Shown here: positions 9,140 through 17,366 of the stretch, piece after piece
Layout: each line of letters opens with the position of its first letter
Numbering within the stretch: position 1 is the stretch's first letter
Source: CAWCGU01 sp963795195
GTDB taxonomy: Bacteria; Actinomycetota; Thermoleophilia; Solirubrobacterales; 70-9
Reading direction: 5' to 3'
DNA: 64,000 bases
NCBI GenBank assembly: GCA_963795195.1
Contig: CAWCGU010000006.1
Coordinates: 2,852,001-2,916,000 of the forward strand
The notes under the pieces: model-generated
The model's input: only the letters and a program-made list of their open reading frames with translations
Database searches by the model: none
What the model was told of the DNA's origin: nothing
Program-made: the position numbers and the translations under genes

Positions 9140-9741
9140 CTGAGCTGTGCCGCCGCGCGCAGCGCCTCGGAGCCGATCAGGAACTCGAGCTGGCCGACGG
9201 TCGACCAGAGCAACCGCAGCCGCCAGCTGGCTGAGCGGTCGACGGACGCGACTCGCGCCTCGCTGACGAGGGTCGCGCCGTCCGAGGCCGGCTCGATCCA
9301 GTGAGCGAACAGCACGCGGACTGTTCCCGGCTCCCTCCAGTCGCGAAAGTCGGTGGCGTCCCGGAGGTCTCCGAACGCGTGCCGGCGCGACCAGATGCTG
9401 CCGCAGATCCCCGAGACGGAGTGCAGTTCACCTTCGTCGATGACGATGAACGGCCGGGTCGCGAACAGCTCGCCATAGGTGATCGCCTCCGGGGTCCCGG
9501 GGATCCGCCAGCGCAGCACGCGACCGAGGCGCGGCGTGTCGCTGAGGCGCAGACTGCGCGTCGCTGCCCAGAGCTCCGCCGGCGCAGCGGCTGCATCGTG
9601 TTGGTGGCGGGTCCGCACCTGCGGGGCGGGCAGGATCTTGTCGATGGGTGGCCTGATGGGGGCGAGTCTCCCAGGCTGGGGCGAAGCTCCATACTCCAGC
9701 CGCAGCGATGGCGTCGAAAAAGGACCAGCTGGAGAAGGCAA
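9121..9741 (-). CDS. SRPBCC-like hypothetical protein (DUF2867 type)
   Basis: Resembles the DUF2867/SRPBCC-like proteins of actinobacteria: RTRHQHDAAAAPAELWAA near the N-terminus, then alternating strands (ELHSVSGICGSIWSR, GTVRVLFAHWIEPAS, TLVSEARVASVD) and a C-terminal helix. The fold suggests a hydrophobic-ligand cavity; no function is known. The start is uncertain. TTG 9741 lies inside the divergent gene, conserved-looking sequence begins near 9655 (IDKILPAPQ), and GTG 9618 is the only other usable start, so a small frame error near the start is possible. Confidence 0.6.
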   Translation of the reverse strand: MPSPAGPFSTPSLRLEYGASPQPGRLAPIRPPIDKILPAPQVRTRHQHDAAAAPAELWAATRSLRLSDTPRLGRVLRWRIPGTPEAITYGELFATRPFIVIDEGELHSVSGICGSIWSRRHAFGDLRDATDFRDWREPGTVRVLFAHWIEPASDGATLVSEARVASVDRSASWRLRLLWSTVGQLEFLIGSEALRAAAQLSEADAG

Positions 9742-10517
9742 CGAGCGAGCTCTACGCGCTGCCGCTCGACGAGTTCACGCCCGCACGCGACCAGCTGGCA
9801 AAACAGTTGCGCGGCGACGGGAATGCCGAAGGCGCCGCCGCCGTCAAGCAGCTGCGCAAGCCCAGCGTCGCGGCCTGGGCGCTCAACCAGGTGCGGCACG
9901 GCGGCAAGAAGCAAACGGACGAGCTGATCGACGCGGCGGCGGACCTTGGCGAAACCCAGGCGACCCTGCTTGCTGGCGGCGGACGCGAGGATTTCGACGA
10001 GGCTTCAGCGCGCGAACGCAAGCTGGTCGAGGCCCTGGTCAAGCGTGCCGCCAAGGAGCTCTCGGCAGCCGGCCGGCCGCCGAGCCCATCGACCGAGGAG
10101 AAACTGCGAACCACCCTGCACGCTGTCGCCACCAGCGAGAAGGCCCGCGACGCCTTCGCGGCCGGGCGCCTGACCACCGACTTCGCGGCGAGCGGATTCG
10201 GGGCGATCGCGGCGCCGAGAGGGGGTGCGCGTCCGGGTGAAGGCAAGGAGGCAAAGCCGAAACCCGCCGAAGCCAAGAGCCCGAGCGCGGCTGAACTTCG
10301 CCGGCGAAGGACGCTCGACCGCGCCCGCAAGCGTCAGGCCGAGCTCGACAAAAATGCCGGCGAAGCTGAGCGCCTGGTCGGCGAACGCCGCAAGGAGGCG
10401 GGACGAGCCGCCGCCGATCTAAAGAAGGCTGAGCGGGCCTTCGAACGAGCGAGGTCACGGGTGCAGGCCGTCACTGAAGAGATCAGTGGGCTCGAAGGAG
10501 AGCTCGGCGAGGCCTAG
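9708..10517 (+). CDS. conserved actinobacterial hypothetical protein, helical and charged
   Basis: 269 residues, no catalytic motif. The N-terminal part (ELYALPLDEFTPARDQLAK, LRKPSVAAWALNQV) matches a hypothetical family I recognise from high-GC Gram-positives. The middle is Ala/Lys/Pro-rich (residues ~175-200). The last ~80 residues form a long Arg/Lys/Glu/Ala helix of coiled-coil character. Cytosolic; possibly nucleic-acid or polyanion binding, which is inference only. Confidence 0.7.
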   Translation: MASKKDQLEKATSELYALPLDEFTPARDQLAKQLRGDGNAEGAAAVKQLRKPSVAAWALNQVRHGGKKQTDELIDAAADLGETQATLLAGGGREDFDEASARERKLVEALVKRAAKELSAAGRPPSPSTEEKLRTTLHAVATSEKARDAFAAGRLTTDFAASGFGAIAAPRGGARPGEGKEAKPKPAEAKSPSAAELRRRRTLDRARKRQAELDKNAGEAERLVGERRKEAGRAAADLKKAERAFERARSRVQAVTEEISGLEGELGEA

Positions 10518-10560
10518 CTGAACTGACCCCGAGATCTCCCGACACTTGGGAGGTAGATGC

Positions 10561-12324
10561 TCAGCGGCGCTGCACGTCTTCGACTGGGATCGTTCCCGTC
10601 TCGTCAAGCCAGGGCTCGCGCGAGATCATCTCCTTGACGCGCACGGTGCCCTGCTCGAAGGCCCCCGTCTTGACGTCGTAGAGCGTGTAGCGCTGCTTGC
10701 CGTTGCGAAACTGGTAGGTCGGCTGGGACTCGAGCGTGACCACGCGGATGTCCCCTTCCGCGAGGTCCATCTGCTCCTGCACGGCCTCCAGCAGCTGGGC
10801 GCCGTGGAAATGACCCTCGCCGAAATTCCAGCCGAGCAGGCCGCCGGCGACGAACTCGCCCTCGCGGACCGAGTAGGCCTCGACGTCATCGACGAGCCGC
10901 GGCAGCAGCCCGTTGAGCGCGCGGCCGTGGGAGTGCATCGAGCGGAAGGCGAGGCCCTTGTAGAGGGTCAGCTCAGCCAGGTCCTCGTCATACAGCTTCG
11001 CGACCTGGGTGCCGGCGGACTTCGAGCTCTTCGTAATCCCGTCGTCGACGCGCCGTTCGATGTCACCTTCCTTGCGGAACAGCCACCAGCTCGTCGTCCA
11101 GTTGCCCGCGTAATAGAGCATCGCCCAGAGAAATGAGAAGCGTTCGGGGAAGAACCGTCCCAGCGTCGGGATCACCACGCCGCAGAGGATGATCACCGCG
11201 ATCAGCAGCGGGTTGTCGAGGCTCGAGAAGGGGACGTCGGCGTACTCGCCGAAGAGCCAGACGATCCCGAACATCATGAACAGGTTCCATTCCAGCGGAA
11301 CCCCGAGCGGGAACGTCGAGGTGATGTGGATGTGGAAGATCAGCGCGACGGCGACGGCGATCGCCGTCAGCGTCCCGCCGTTGCCGAGCAGCAGCAGCAC
11401 CGGGAACGAGAACTCGAGGAACGTCCCGAGATGGGCACCAAAATGGGCCTGCTTCGACGGCTGCAGGCTTTCGGGATGGTTCTTGTAGAGCTGGCGCTTG
11501 GCGAACTTCGAGCGGTTCCAGGGGGTGTTCGAGACCATCGCCTGGACCACGTAGGTGAAGTGGTGGGTCAGCTTTGAGCTGGCGGCGCCGATCCAGACGA
11601 AGAAGAGCGCAAGCTGGCAGGCGATCACCATGTTTCCGAGCGGGAAGAGGAAGGCGATCAGCATCGGCCCGAAGACGTCGGGCCGGGTCTGCATGAAGGT
11701 GACCTTGTCGCGCAGGCCGAGCAGGCCCATGAAGCCGAGCGCGACCGCGACCGCAGCCGGATCGAGCTGTCCCGCCTGCACGTCGCCGAAGACGGCGAGC
11801 GCATCGGCGTTGGTGATCGTCTCTCCGCTTGAAAGGAGCAGGTAGCCGAGGCTCCCGTAGAGGCCGAGCGCCAGCGCGACGTCCACGAGCGTCCGCCTGG
11901 TTCCCTTCGTGAGGGGAACGTGGTTTGGGAACGGAGGCAGCCTCAGGCAGCCGGGCCGCAGCCAGTAGAGCGGTCCGCCGATCGGCGGCATGAAGCGGAA
12001 GGTCAGGGGGCCGGACCCGGAGCCGATGCCGAGGAACTCCCAGAGGACGTTGAAGATGACGACCTTCTGCCAGACGATCGGCTCTGCCCACCACTCGCTG
12101 AAGTTCGAGAGCCCGCCGAGACCGGGTGTGGTCGCGCCGATCAGCGCCATTCCTCCGATTGCGAAGATCGCGATCTTGAAGAGGTAAATGAAGGTGAGGA
12201 TCACGGGCGAGCCGAACCCGTTGACCGCCCAGTCCTGCGCCAGCGGCTTGATCTTCTCGAGGTGCGGCCGCGTCTTCCATTCCGCGAGATCGACCGGAGG
12301 GTCTGCGGGCGTCAGGAATCCCAT
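10561..12324 (-). CDS. DUF3556-family integral membrane protein
   Basis: 587 residues. It opens with MGFLTPADPPVDLAEWKTRP, the typical start of the DUF3556 family known mostly from mycobacteria and relatives. About 9-11 hydrophobic segments lie between residues ~40 and 400, with conserved-looking HHFTYVVQAMVSN and HIHITSTFPLGVP loops containing several His. A soluble C-terminal domain (~420-587) contains SMHSHGRALNGLLPRL and GWNFGEGHFH. The His-rich loops could bind metal or lipid, but no function has been shown for the family. Monocistronic. Confidence 0.8.
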   Translation of the reverse strand: MGFLTPADPPVDLAEWKTRPHLEKIKPLAQDWAVNGFGSPVILTFIYLFKIAIFAIGGMALIGATTPGLGGLSNFSEWWAEPIVWQKVVIFNVLWEFLGIGSGSGPLTFRFMPPIGGPLYWLRPGCLRLPPFPNHVPLTKGTRRTLVDVALALGLYGSLGYLLLSSGETITNADALAVFGDVQAGQLDPAAVAVALGFMGLLGLRDKVTFMQTRPDVFGPMLIAFLFPLGNMVIACQLALFFVWIGAASSKLTHHFTYVVQAMVSNTPWNRSKFAKRQLYKNHPESLQPSKQAHFGAHLGTFLEFSFPVLLLLGNGGTLTAIAVAVALIFHIHITSTFPLGVPLEWNLFMMFGIVWLFGEYADVPFSSLDNPLLIAVIILCGVVIPTLGRFFPERFSFLWAMLYYAGNWTTSWWLFRKEGDIERRVDDGITKSSKSAGTQVAKLYDEDLAELTLYKGLAFRSMHSHGRALNGLLPRLVDDVEAYSVREGEFVAGGLLGWNFGEGHFHGAQLLEAVQEQMDLAEGDIRVVTLESQPTYQFRNGKQRYTLYDVKTGAFEQGTVRVKEMISREPWLDETGTIPVEDVQRR

Positions 12325-12464
12325 TGCGGCGCGATCATTTCACGTGATCGCCTTGCGTTGCTGGTCGGCGCCACTCGGTCAGTCAGGGTCAGCTATGAAT
12401 CCGCACCGCAACTTCGACCACGCTTCTACGTTTCATCTCGACCATGATCCTGCGGAAAGGTGCC

Positions 12465-13097
12465 ATGTCCCAGTTCCAGCTTTCGCGTGCGCGCATCGGC
12501 GCTGCTGTCCTCGCAATCACGGCCGCGGTCGCCCTGACCGCGTCGGCGACCGCGAGCGCCGCCGGCACCAAGTGCCCGAACACCTTCCAGGTGCTGCACG
12601 ACGACCACGTGGGCAAGCTCAGTCTTCCCGCAGGGCACTACACGATCAAGGTCTCCGACGAGTCGGCGCTGAGCTGCACTCAAGCGGCCGAGGAGTTCGC
12701 CAGCTTCCTGCAGGACTTCGACGGCGTGCTGCCCGACGGCTGGAAGGTCAAGGCCAAGAGGTCGGAGTTCCGTCAGTCGAAGACAGTCTGGTTCAAGGTC
12801 AAGCCGGCCTCGAGTCCGGGCGGCAGCGGCGGCGGTTCGCACCCCGGCAAGAAGGACGCCGCCTGCCCGACCTTCACGGTCGAGCACAACGACATGATCG
12901 GCGAGCTCAGCCTGCCCAAGGGCAAGTATCTGATCACGATTCTCAAGGGCTCGAGCCTCTCCTGCGCGAAGGCGGCGAAGAAGTTCGCGGCGTTCCTTGA
13001 GGACACAGACGGCGTCCTGCCGGGTCGCTGGAAGCTTGATGTCGACACCGCCACCTTCACCAAGGGCAAGAACGGCTTCCGCGTCAAGCCGAGCTAG
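12465..13097 (+). CDS. secreted protein with two tandem ~80-residue repeats
   Basis: Exported protein of unknown role. The Sec signal peptide is RIGAAVLAITAAVALTASA. Two homologous modules follow: residues ~37-115 (CPNTFQVLHDDHVGKLSLP ... FQDFDGVLP-like LQDFDGVLPDGWKV) and ~135-210 (CPTFTVEHNDMIGELSLP ... LEDTDGVLPGRWKL). They are joined by a Gly/Ser-rich linker. Each has two Cys (CPxF and LSC), probably one disulphide per module. ATG 12465 chosen because GGAAAGG precedes it and the signal peptide starts right there. Duplication within the gene is clear. Confidence 0.75.
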   Translation: MSQFQLSRARIGAAVLAITAAVALTASATASAAGTKCPNTFQVLHDDHVGKLSLPAGHYTIKVSDESALSCTQAAEEFASFLQDFDGVLPDGWKVKAKRSEFRQSKTVWFKVKPASSPGGSGGGSHPGKKDAACPTFTVEHNDMIGELSLPKGKYLITILKGSSLSCAKAAKKFAAFLEDTDGVLPGRWKLDVDTATFTKGKNGFRVKPS

Positions 13098-13138
13098 GGA
13101 GCCATCCTGCGGTCGGGGCCGCGAGGCGCGTCGGCTGA

Positions 13139-14119
13139 TCAGCCGGTCTCGAGCACGACCTTGCCGGTCGCCTGGCGCCCGTCGATCAGCTTCAGCGCCT
13201 CCGCGGCCTGATCGAGCGGGAAGCGCGCGCCGACCGGCGGGCGCACGAAGCCGGAGGCGATCAGCTTGTCGAGCTCGGCCTCGATCTCGCCCGAGACCTC
13301 GGACTTCGCCATCACGAAGGCTCCCCAGGCGGCTCCGACCACCTCGGTGTTGTTGAGCAGCAGCCGGTTTACCTTGACCTCGGGGATCGAGCCGGCGGTG
13401 AAGCCGACCACCACCAGCCGCCCTCCCTCCCTGAGCGAGCGCAGGCTGTCGGTGAAGCGGTCGCCGCCAACGGGGTCCAGCACGATGTCCACGCCGCCGA
13501 GCGCCTTGGCTTCGTCCTTCCATTCACCGTCGGAGCGCAGCACCTCGTCGGCGCCTGCTTCGCTGGCGACCGCGGCCTTCTCGTCGCTGGAGACCACGGC
13601 GATCACGCGTGCGCCGAGCCCCTTGGCGGTCTGGATCGAGGCGGTGCCTACGCCGCCCGCGGCGCCGTGAACGAGCACGGTCTCGCCCTCGCGAAGCCGT
13701 CCTCGCATGGCAAGGCAGAAGTAGGCGGTGTGGTAGTTGAGGATCAGCGCCGCGCCCTGCGCGTAGTCGAGCTCGTCGGCGAGCGGGAAGGTCATGTGTG
13801 CCGGGGCCACCGCGACTTCGGCGAATCCGCCCAGAAAGCAGAACGCCGCGACCCGATCGCCGGGGCTCAGGCCCGCGCCGTCTGGCGCCGAGCGCACCGT
13901 GCCGCCGACCTCGCTGCCCGGCACGAACGGCAGCTCGGGCTTGAACTGGTACTCGCCCCGCGTCTGCAGCACCTCCGGAAACGAGACGCCGGCCGCCTTG
14001 ACGTCTACGAGCACGCCGGAACCCGGCGTCATGAAATGCGACGGCCCGGGCTCGTCGATGTCGACCAGCTGCAGAGCCCCGTCCGGCCCGTCGAGGGATT
14101 TGATCTGGACGGCCTTCAC
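13139..14119 (-). CDS. NADPH:quinone oxidoreductase family (zinc-free MDR)
   Basis: Medium-chain dehydrogenase/reductase of the quinone-reductase subgroup, about 326 residues. It has a GroES-like N-terminal part (GVLVDVKAAGVSFPEVLQ, PFVPGSEVGGTV) and a Rossmann part with VLVHGAAGGVGTASIQ and VIAVVSSDEK. The catalytic-zinc Cys/His pattern of alcohol dehydrogenases is absent, as expected. GTG 14119 is preferred since it gives VKAVQIKSL, the usual N-terminus; the frame is open to 14188. It likely reduces quinones or enoyl-type substrates with NADPH. Confidence 0.85.
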   Translation of the reverse strand: MKAVQIKSLDGPDGALQLVDIDEPGPSHFMTPGSGVLVDVKAAGVSFPEVLQTRGEYQFKPELPFVPGSEVGGTVRSAPDGAGLSPGDRVAAFCFLGGFAEVAVAPAHMTFPLADELDYAQGAALILNYHTAYFCLAMRGRLREGETVLVHGAAGGVGTASIQTAKGLGARVIAVVSSDEKAAVASEAGADEVLRSDGEWKDEAKALGGVDIVLDPVGGDRFTDSLRSLREGGRLVVVGFTAGSIPEVKVNRLLLNNTEVVGAAWGAFVMAKSEVSGEIEAELDKLIASGFVRPPVGARFPLDQAAEALKLIDGRQATGKVVLETG

Positions 14120-14156
14120 GGCCCGGGAGCATCTCAGAATCAGCCGACTCACCACC

Positions 14157-14200
14157 GAACGTCCCGGAGTACCTCCTATGGGGAGCACTCAGGGACGTTC
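14157..14200. repeat. 44-base palindromic element, copy A
   Basis: Outer arms GAACGTCCC and GGGACGTTC are perfect inverted repeats. An inner dyad around CTCCTATGGGGAG lies between them. It lies between the end of the hydrolase gene and the start of the oxidoreductase. A second copy of identical length and architecture lies at 42675-42718. In opposite orientation the two share a 16-base block GAACGTCCCGGAGTAC as well as both arms. Confidence 0.7.
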
Positions 14201-14213
14201 GCCCGGGGGATCC

Positions 14214-15962
14214 TTACCTCGTCGCCCCGAGCGCTGCGCGCAGGTTGCTGCCCGTCAACACAGGGAACATCAGCCGGGCTCCGCCCTGACCGCCGAGGGT
14301 GACCGTGTTCAGGCCTGGAAGGTTCGGAGCGGAAGCGGCGGAGGCGCCGACGAGGTCGAGCCGGATCCGATGGCCGGCCTTGAAGCGGTTGCCGACCGGC
14401 CAGAGCTCGACCTGATAACTGCGCTGCTCGCCGGCGCCGGGCTCGTCCCGGGGGGCGAAGCGCCCGTACGGCTGGACGATCGGGCCGCCCGGCCGCGCAC
14501 GCAGCGAACGGTGGGGATCGACACCGTGGTAGGAGCTCAGCAGGCGCCCGGCGGTCATCGGGTGGGCGCTGCCGTCCGGCCAGACGTCGGAGACGACCGC
14601 CCAGATGCCGGTCTCGCCGGCCGTGCTGGAGAGCCTGAGCCGGAGGTTGAGGGGGCCGGCCGAGAGCACGTCCGAGCGCAGCGGCACGGTCGTGAACGAG
14701 ACACCGAGCGTTTCGGCGAGGTTCATCTCGGTGAGGAAGGGAAAGGCGGTGGCGAGCGGGTTGGTCGCCTGCCCCAGGATCGCGGTGTTGAACGGGTCGG
14801 TGTTGAGCGGGATCGAGGGCACGGAGGGGTAGGAGATCCGAGTGGCCTGGGCGGGCATCGAGAAGCCCAGCGAGCCGCCGCCGGGGCCGTCCCCCGGCCC
14901 CAGCGCGAGTCGCGCCCAGCGCGTCCCGGGAATCGGCCAGTCCGCTGCGCGCCTGCGCACGAACTCGCCCGCGAGCAGGTCTTCGCGGTCGCCGTCGGCC
15001 ATCCAGAGGCTGACGCGGGGGTGGCGCTCGACGCGGTTATCCACGCCTGCCACGAAGTGCTCGAGCCAGGCCTCGGCCTCGCCGTTGCCGCCGTCCGTGC
15101 CGCTGGGCGCGCCGTCGTGGGCGCCGATCACCATCAGGTGGGCACCATCACGACGAAGCGCTTGGTAGCCCTGGAAGGCGCCGCGCGACTCGACGTCGAA
15201 GAAGCCGTTGATCATCAGGATCGGCAGGTCGTTGACGTCACCGCGGAAGCCTCGCTGCTGCCACCAGGAGTCGAGCGTCGGGTGGCCGGCGACGCCGAAA
15301 AACGCATCGAGCATCCCGAGCAGCGTGTCGCCGGCGGACTCCGGGTGCGCAGCCGCCTGCAGGAGCGCCGGTCCTCCGATCAGTCCGAGCACACCGAGGC
15401 CTGGAATCAGGTTGCTGATTCCTCCCGGGTAGAGCAGGTCGCGGTAGAGCTCGAGCGTGCCCGACTTCAGCACTGCCCCGCGCACGCAGGGCAGCTTGCG
15501 GTGCAGCGAATTGTAGATCGTGATCGCGCTTGCCGAGAAGCCGTTGAGGCCGAGGTCGCCGTTGCTCCAGGGTTCGTGGCAGGCCCAGCGAAGGACCTGC
15601 GCAACGTCGCGCTGGGTTCGCGGGCCGAGCGCGTCGAAGCGCCCGTCGCTCGATCCCGTGCCCCGGATCTGGACGAGCAGCGAGTTGAACCGCGGCCCCG
15701 GCGCGAAGCTCCTCGTGTTCGGCCCGTAGGGGCTGAACTCGACGATCGTCGGTCGGGCCGTCAGCGGCGCCTCGCCGTTCAGCGTCCCCCGCAGCGTCAC
15801 TCCGTCCGAGGTTTCGAAGCTGATTTCCTGGGCGACGGTCGCCGCGCCGGCCGAACCGCTGAGTCCGAGAAAAGCCGTCCCCGCCGCCACTGCGAGCGCG
15901 ACACGGCGACTACGCCTGGCGATCACCGCTGGGCTGTTCGGTCGTGAGTCCCGGGCGCTCAT
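14214..15962 (-). CDS. exported CocE/NonD-family alpha/beta hydrolase
   Basis: Xaa-Pro dipeptidyl-peptidase/cocaine-esterase family hydrolase, 582 residues. The signal peptide is VALAVAAGTAFLGLSGSAGA. The catalytic domain has the nucleophile elbow GLNGFSASA (Ser), INGFFDVES (Asp) and VIGAHDG (His). The C-terminal jelly-roll half (~330-570) has the usual LWPVGNRFKAGHRIRLDL strands. Acts outside the membrane on esters or peptides; substrate unknown. ATG 15962 overlaps the upstream SDR end by about 50 bases. Confidence 0.85.
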   Translation of the reverse strand: MSARDSRPNSPAVIARRSRRVALAVAAGTAFLGLSGSAGAATVAQEISFETSDGVTLRGTLNGEAPLTARPTIVEFSPYGPNTRSFAPGPRFNSLLVQIRGTGSSDGRFDALGPRTQRDVAQVLRWACHEPWSNGDLGLNGFSASAITIYNSLHRKLPCVRGAVLKSGTLELYRDLLYPGGISNLIPGLGVLGLIGGPALLQAAAHPESAGDTLLGMLDAFFGVAGHPTLDSWWQQRGFRGDVNDLPILMINGFFDVESRGAFQGYQALRRDGAHLMVIGAHDGAPSGTDGGNGEAEAWLEHFVAGVDNRVERHPRVSLWMADGDREDLLAGEFVRRRAADWPIPGTRWARLALGPGDGPGGGSLGFSMPAQATRISYPSVPSIPLNTDPFNTAILGQATNPLATAFPFLTEMNLAETLGVSFTTVPLRSDVLSAGPLNLRLRLSSTAGETGIWAVVSDVWPDGSAHPMTAGRLLSSYHGVDPHRSLRARPGGPIVQPYGRFAPRDEPGAGEQRSYQVELWPVGNRFKAGHRIRLDLVGASAASAPNLPGLNTVTLGGQGGARLMFPVLTGSNLRAALGATR

Positions 15963-16776
15963 CGCTTGCGAGGCGCATGATCTCCCCGATGTTCCCGCGC
16001 ACCTGCGTTTCGACCACCCGCTGCACGACCATGCGGGCGGGCAGCAGGTACTCGACCCACCTCGGCGAGGCGATACGGCGTGAGCGTTGGGCTATGCCGC
16101 GAACGATCGCGGCGATCGCCGGCTCTACGGGGGAGACCGGCAGGTGCCCGTTGCCACCGAGCGGCGTCTTGGCCGCCGCCTTGGTGGCAAAGCCGCGCGA
16201 GGTCATGTCGGTGTCGAGCTCCGCGAAGTAGGCGACGCCTACCCTGGCGCCGCTCGGCCTCAGCTCGATGCGCAGCGAGTCGCCGAGCGACTCGACCGCG
16301 GCCTTGGATGCGCAGTAGGGAGACATCAGCGGCAGATGGACCGCCGCGGCCAGCGACGAGGTCACCAGGAAGTAGCCGTTCGGGTGGGAGATGTGGGGAG
16401 CGGCGGAGCGCACGAGGTTGTAGGTGCCGCCGATGTTGACCGCGAGCGTCTGATCCCAGACGGCGTCGTCGCCGTTGAGGAGGGTCATCTGCGCAGCGAC
16501 GCCCGCGTTTGCGACCGCGACGTCGAGGCCACCGAGTTGATCGACGCACGCCTTGACGGCGTCGTCGACGGCGTCGCGATCGACGACGTTGCACTCGAAC
16601 CACGGTGCGTTCCCGCACTCAGCGGCGACCTCGGCGAGAAGCTCCGGCTCAAGCCCGAGCAGCGCCACCCGGGCTCCGAAGCGGTGCAGGCGCTTGGCTG
16701 TCAGCGCCCCGATGCCGCGGGCCGCCCCGGTGATTAGGACGCGGCGGCCTTCGAGGCTCGGTTGCGAACGACTCAT
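15910..16776 (-). CDS. short-chain dehydrogenase/reductase
   Basis: Classical SDR, 288 residues, NAD(P)-dependent. TGAARGIGALTA is the cofactor Gly motif, NAGVA follows, the catalytic Ser lies in VTSSLAA and the YxxxK pair in YCASKAA. A C-terminal extension (~200-288) has an amphipathic helix (EYLLPARMVVQRVVE). ATG 16776 chosen as MSRSQPSLEGRRVLITG; upstream reading is implausible. Translated just before the secreted hydrolase, with overlap. Substrate unknown. Confidence 0.85.
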   Translation of the reverse strand: MSRSQPSLEGRRVLITGAARGIGALTAKRLHRFGARVALLGLEPELLAEVAAECGNAPWFECNVVDRDAVDDAVKACVDQLGGLDVAVANAGVAAQMTLLNGDDAVWDQTLAVNIGGTYNLVRSAAPHISHPNGYFLVTSSLAAAVHLPLMSPYCASKAAVESLGDSLRIELRPSGARVGVAYFAELDTDMTSRGFATKAAAKTPLGGNGHLPVSPVEPAIAAIVRGIAQRSRRIASPRWVEYLLPARMVVQRVVETQVRGNIGEIMRLASDERPGLTTEQPSGDRQA

Positions 16777-16886
16777 GGCCGTGGAGGGTATTGGCCTGCA
16801 GATTCGACAGCGCCGGCGATGAGTTTCCGTCGCCAAGCCGGTCGAACGGGTAACAACAGCCGTGACAGCCGACCGAAAGGACCCTG

Positions 16887-17366
16887 ATGGAGCACAAGAT
16901 CATCCCCAACCTCTGGTTTGACGATGAAGCCGAGGAGGCCGCCGAGTTCTACGTCTCGATCTTCGAGAACTCCCGCATCGTCAGCGTCTCCCACTACCCC
17001 GAGGCGGCTCCCGGGCCGACGGGCTCGGTGATGACAGTCGAGTTCGAGCTCGACGGCGAGCGCTTCGTCGCCATCAACGGCGGCCCGGAGTTCAAGTTCT
17101 CCGAAGCCGTCTCCTTCCAGATCAATTGCGCAGACCAGGCCGAGGTCGACCATTTCTGGGAGAAGCTGACCGACGGGGGTGAGGAGAGCATGTGCGGCTG
17201 GCTCAAGGACCGATACGGCCTCTCCTGGCAGGTCGTCCCGACGGGCATGGAGGAGGTCTTCGCCGACCCCGACCCCGAGCGCGCAAACCGCGCGATGAAG
17301 GCGATGTTGGAAATGCGCAAGATCGACGTCGCAGAATTGCGACGCACGGCTGACGGGGGCCACTAA
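16887..17366 (+). CDS. VOC-family protein, PhnB/3-demethylubiquinone-methyltransferase-like
   Basis: 159 residues, a PhnB-type glyoxalase fold often annotated 3-demethylubiquinone-9 3-methyltransferase. It opens IIPNLWFDDEAEEAAEFYVS, with SEAVSFQINCADQAEVDHFW in the middle and GLSWQVVPTG followed by MKAMLEMRKIDVAEL at the end. No methyltransferase motif exists; the true activity of these proteins is unproven. ATG 16887 has a GAAAGGACC ribosome site. Confidence 0.82.
   Translation: MEHKIIPNLWFDDEAEEAAEFYVSIFENSRIVSVSHYPEAAPGPTGSVMTVEFELDGERFVAINGGPEFKFSEAVSFQINCADQAEVDHFWEKLTDGGEESMCGWLKDRYGLSWQVVPTGMEEVFADPDPERANRAMKAMLEMRKIDVAELRRTADGGH

Noticed and set aside
13794..15947. A 717-codon open frame on the plus strand opposite the CocE-type hydrolase
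   Set aside because: It is antisense to a gene with signal peptide and full catalytic triad, and its composition (Arg/Glu/Gln/Val/Gly-rich, no motif) is typical of GC-rich shadow frames.
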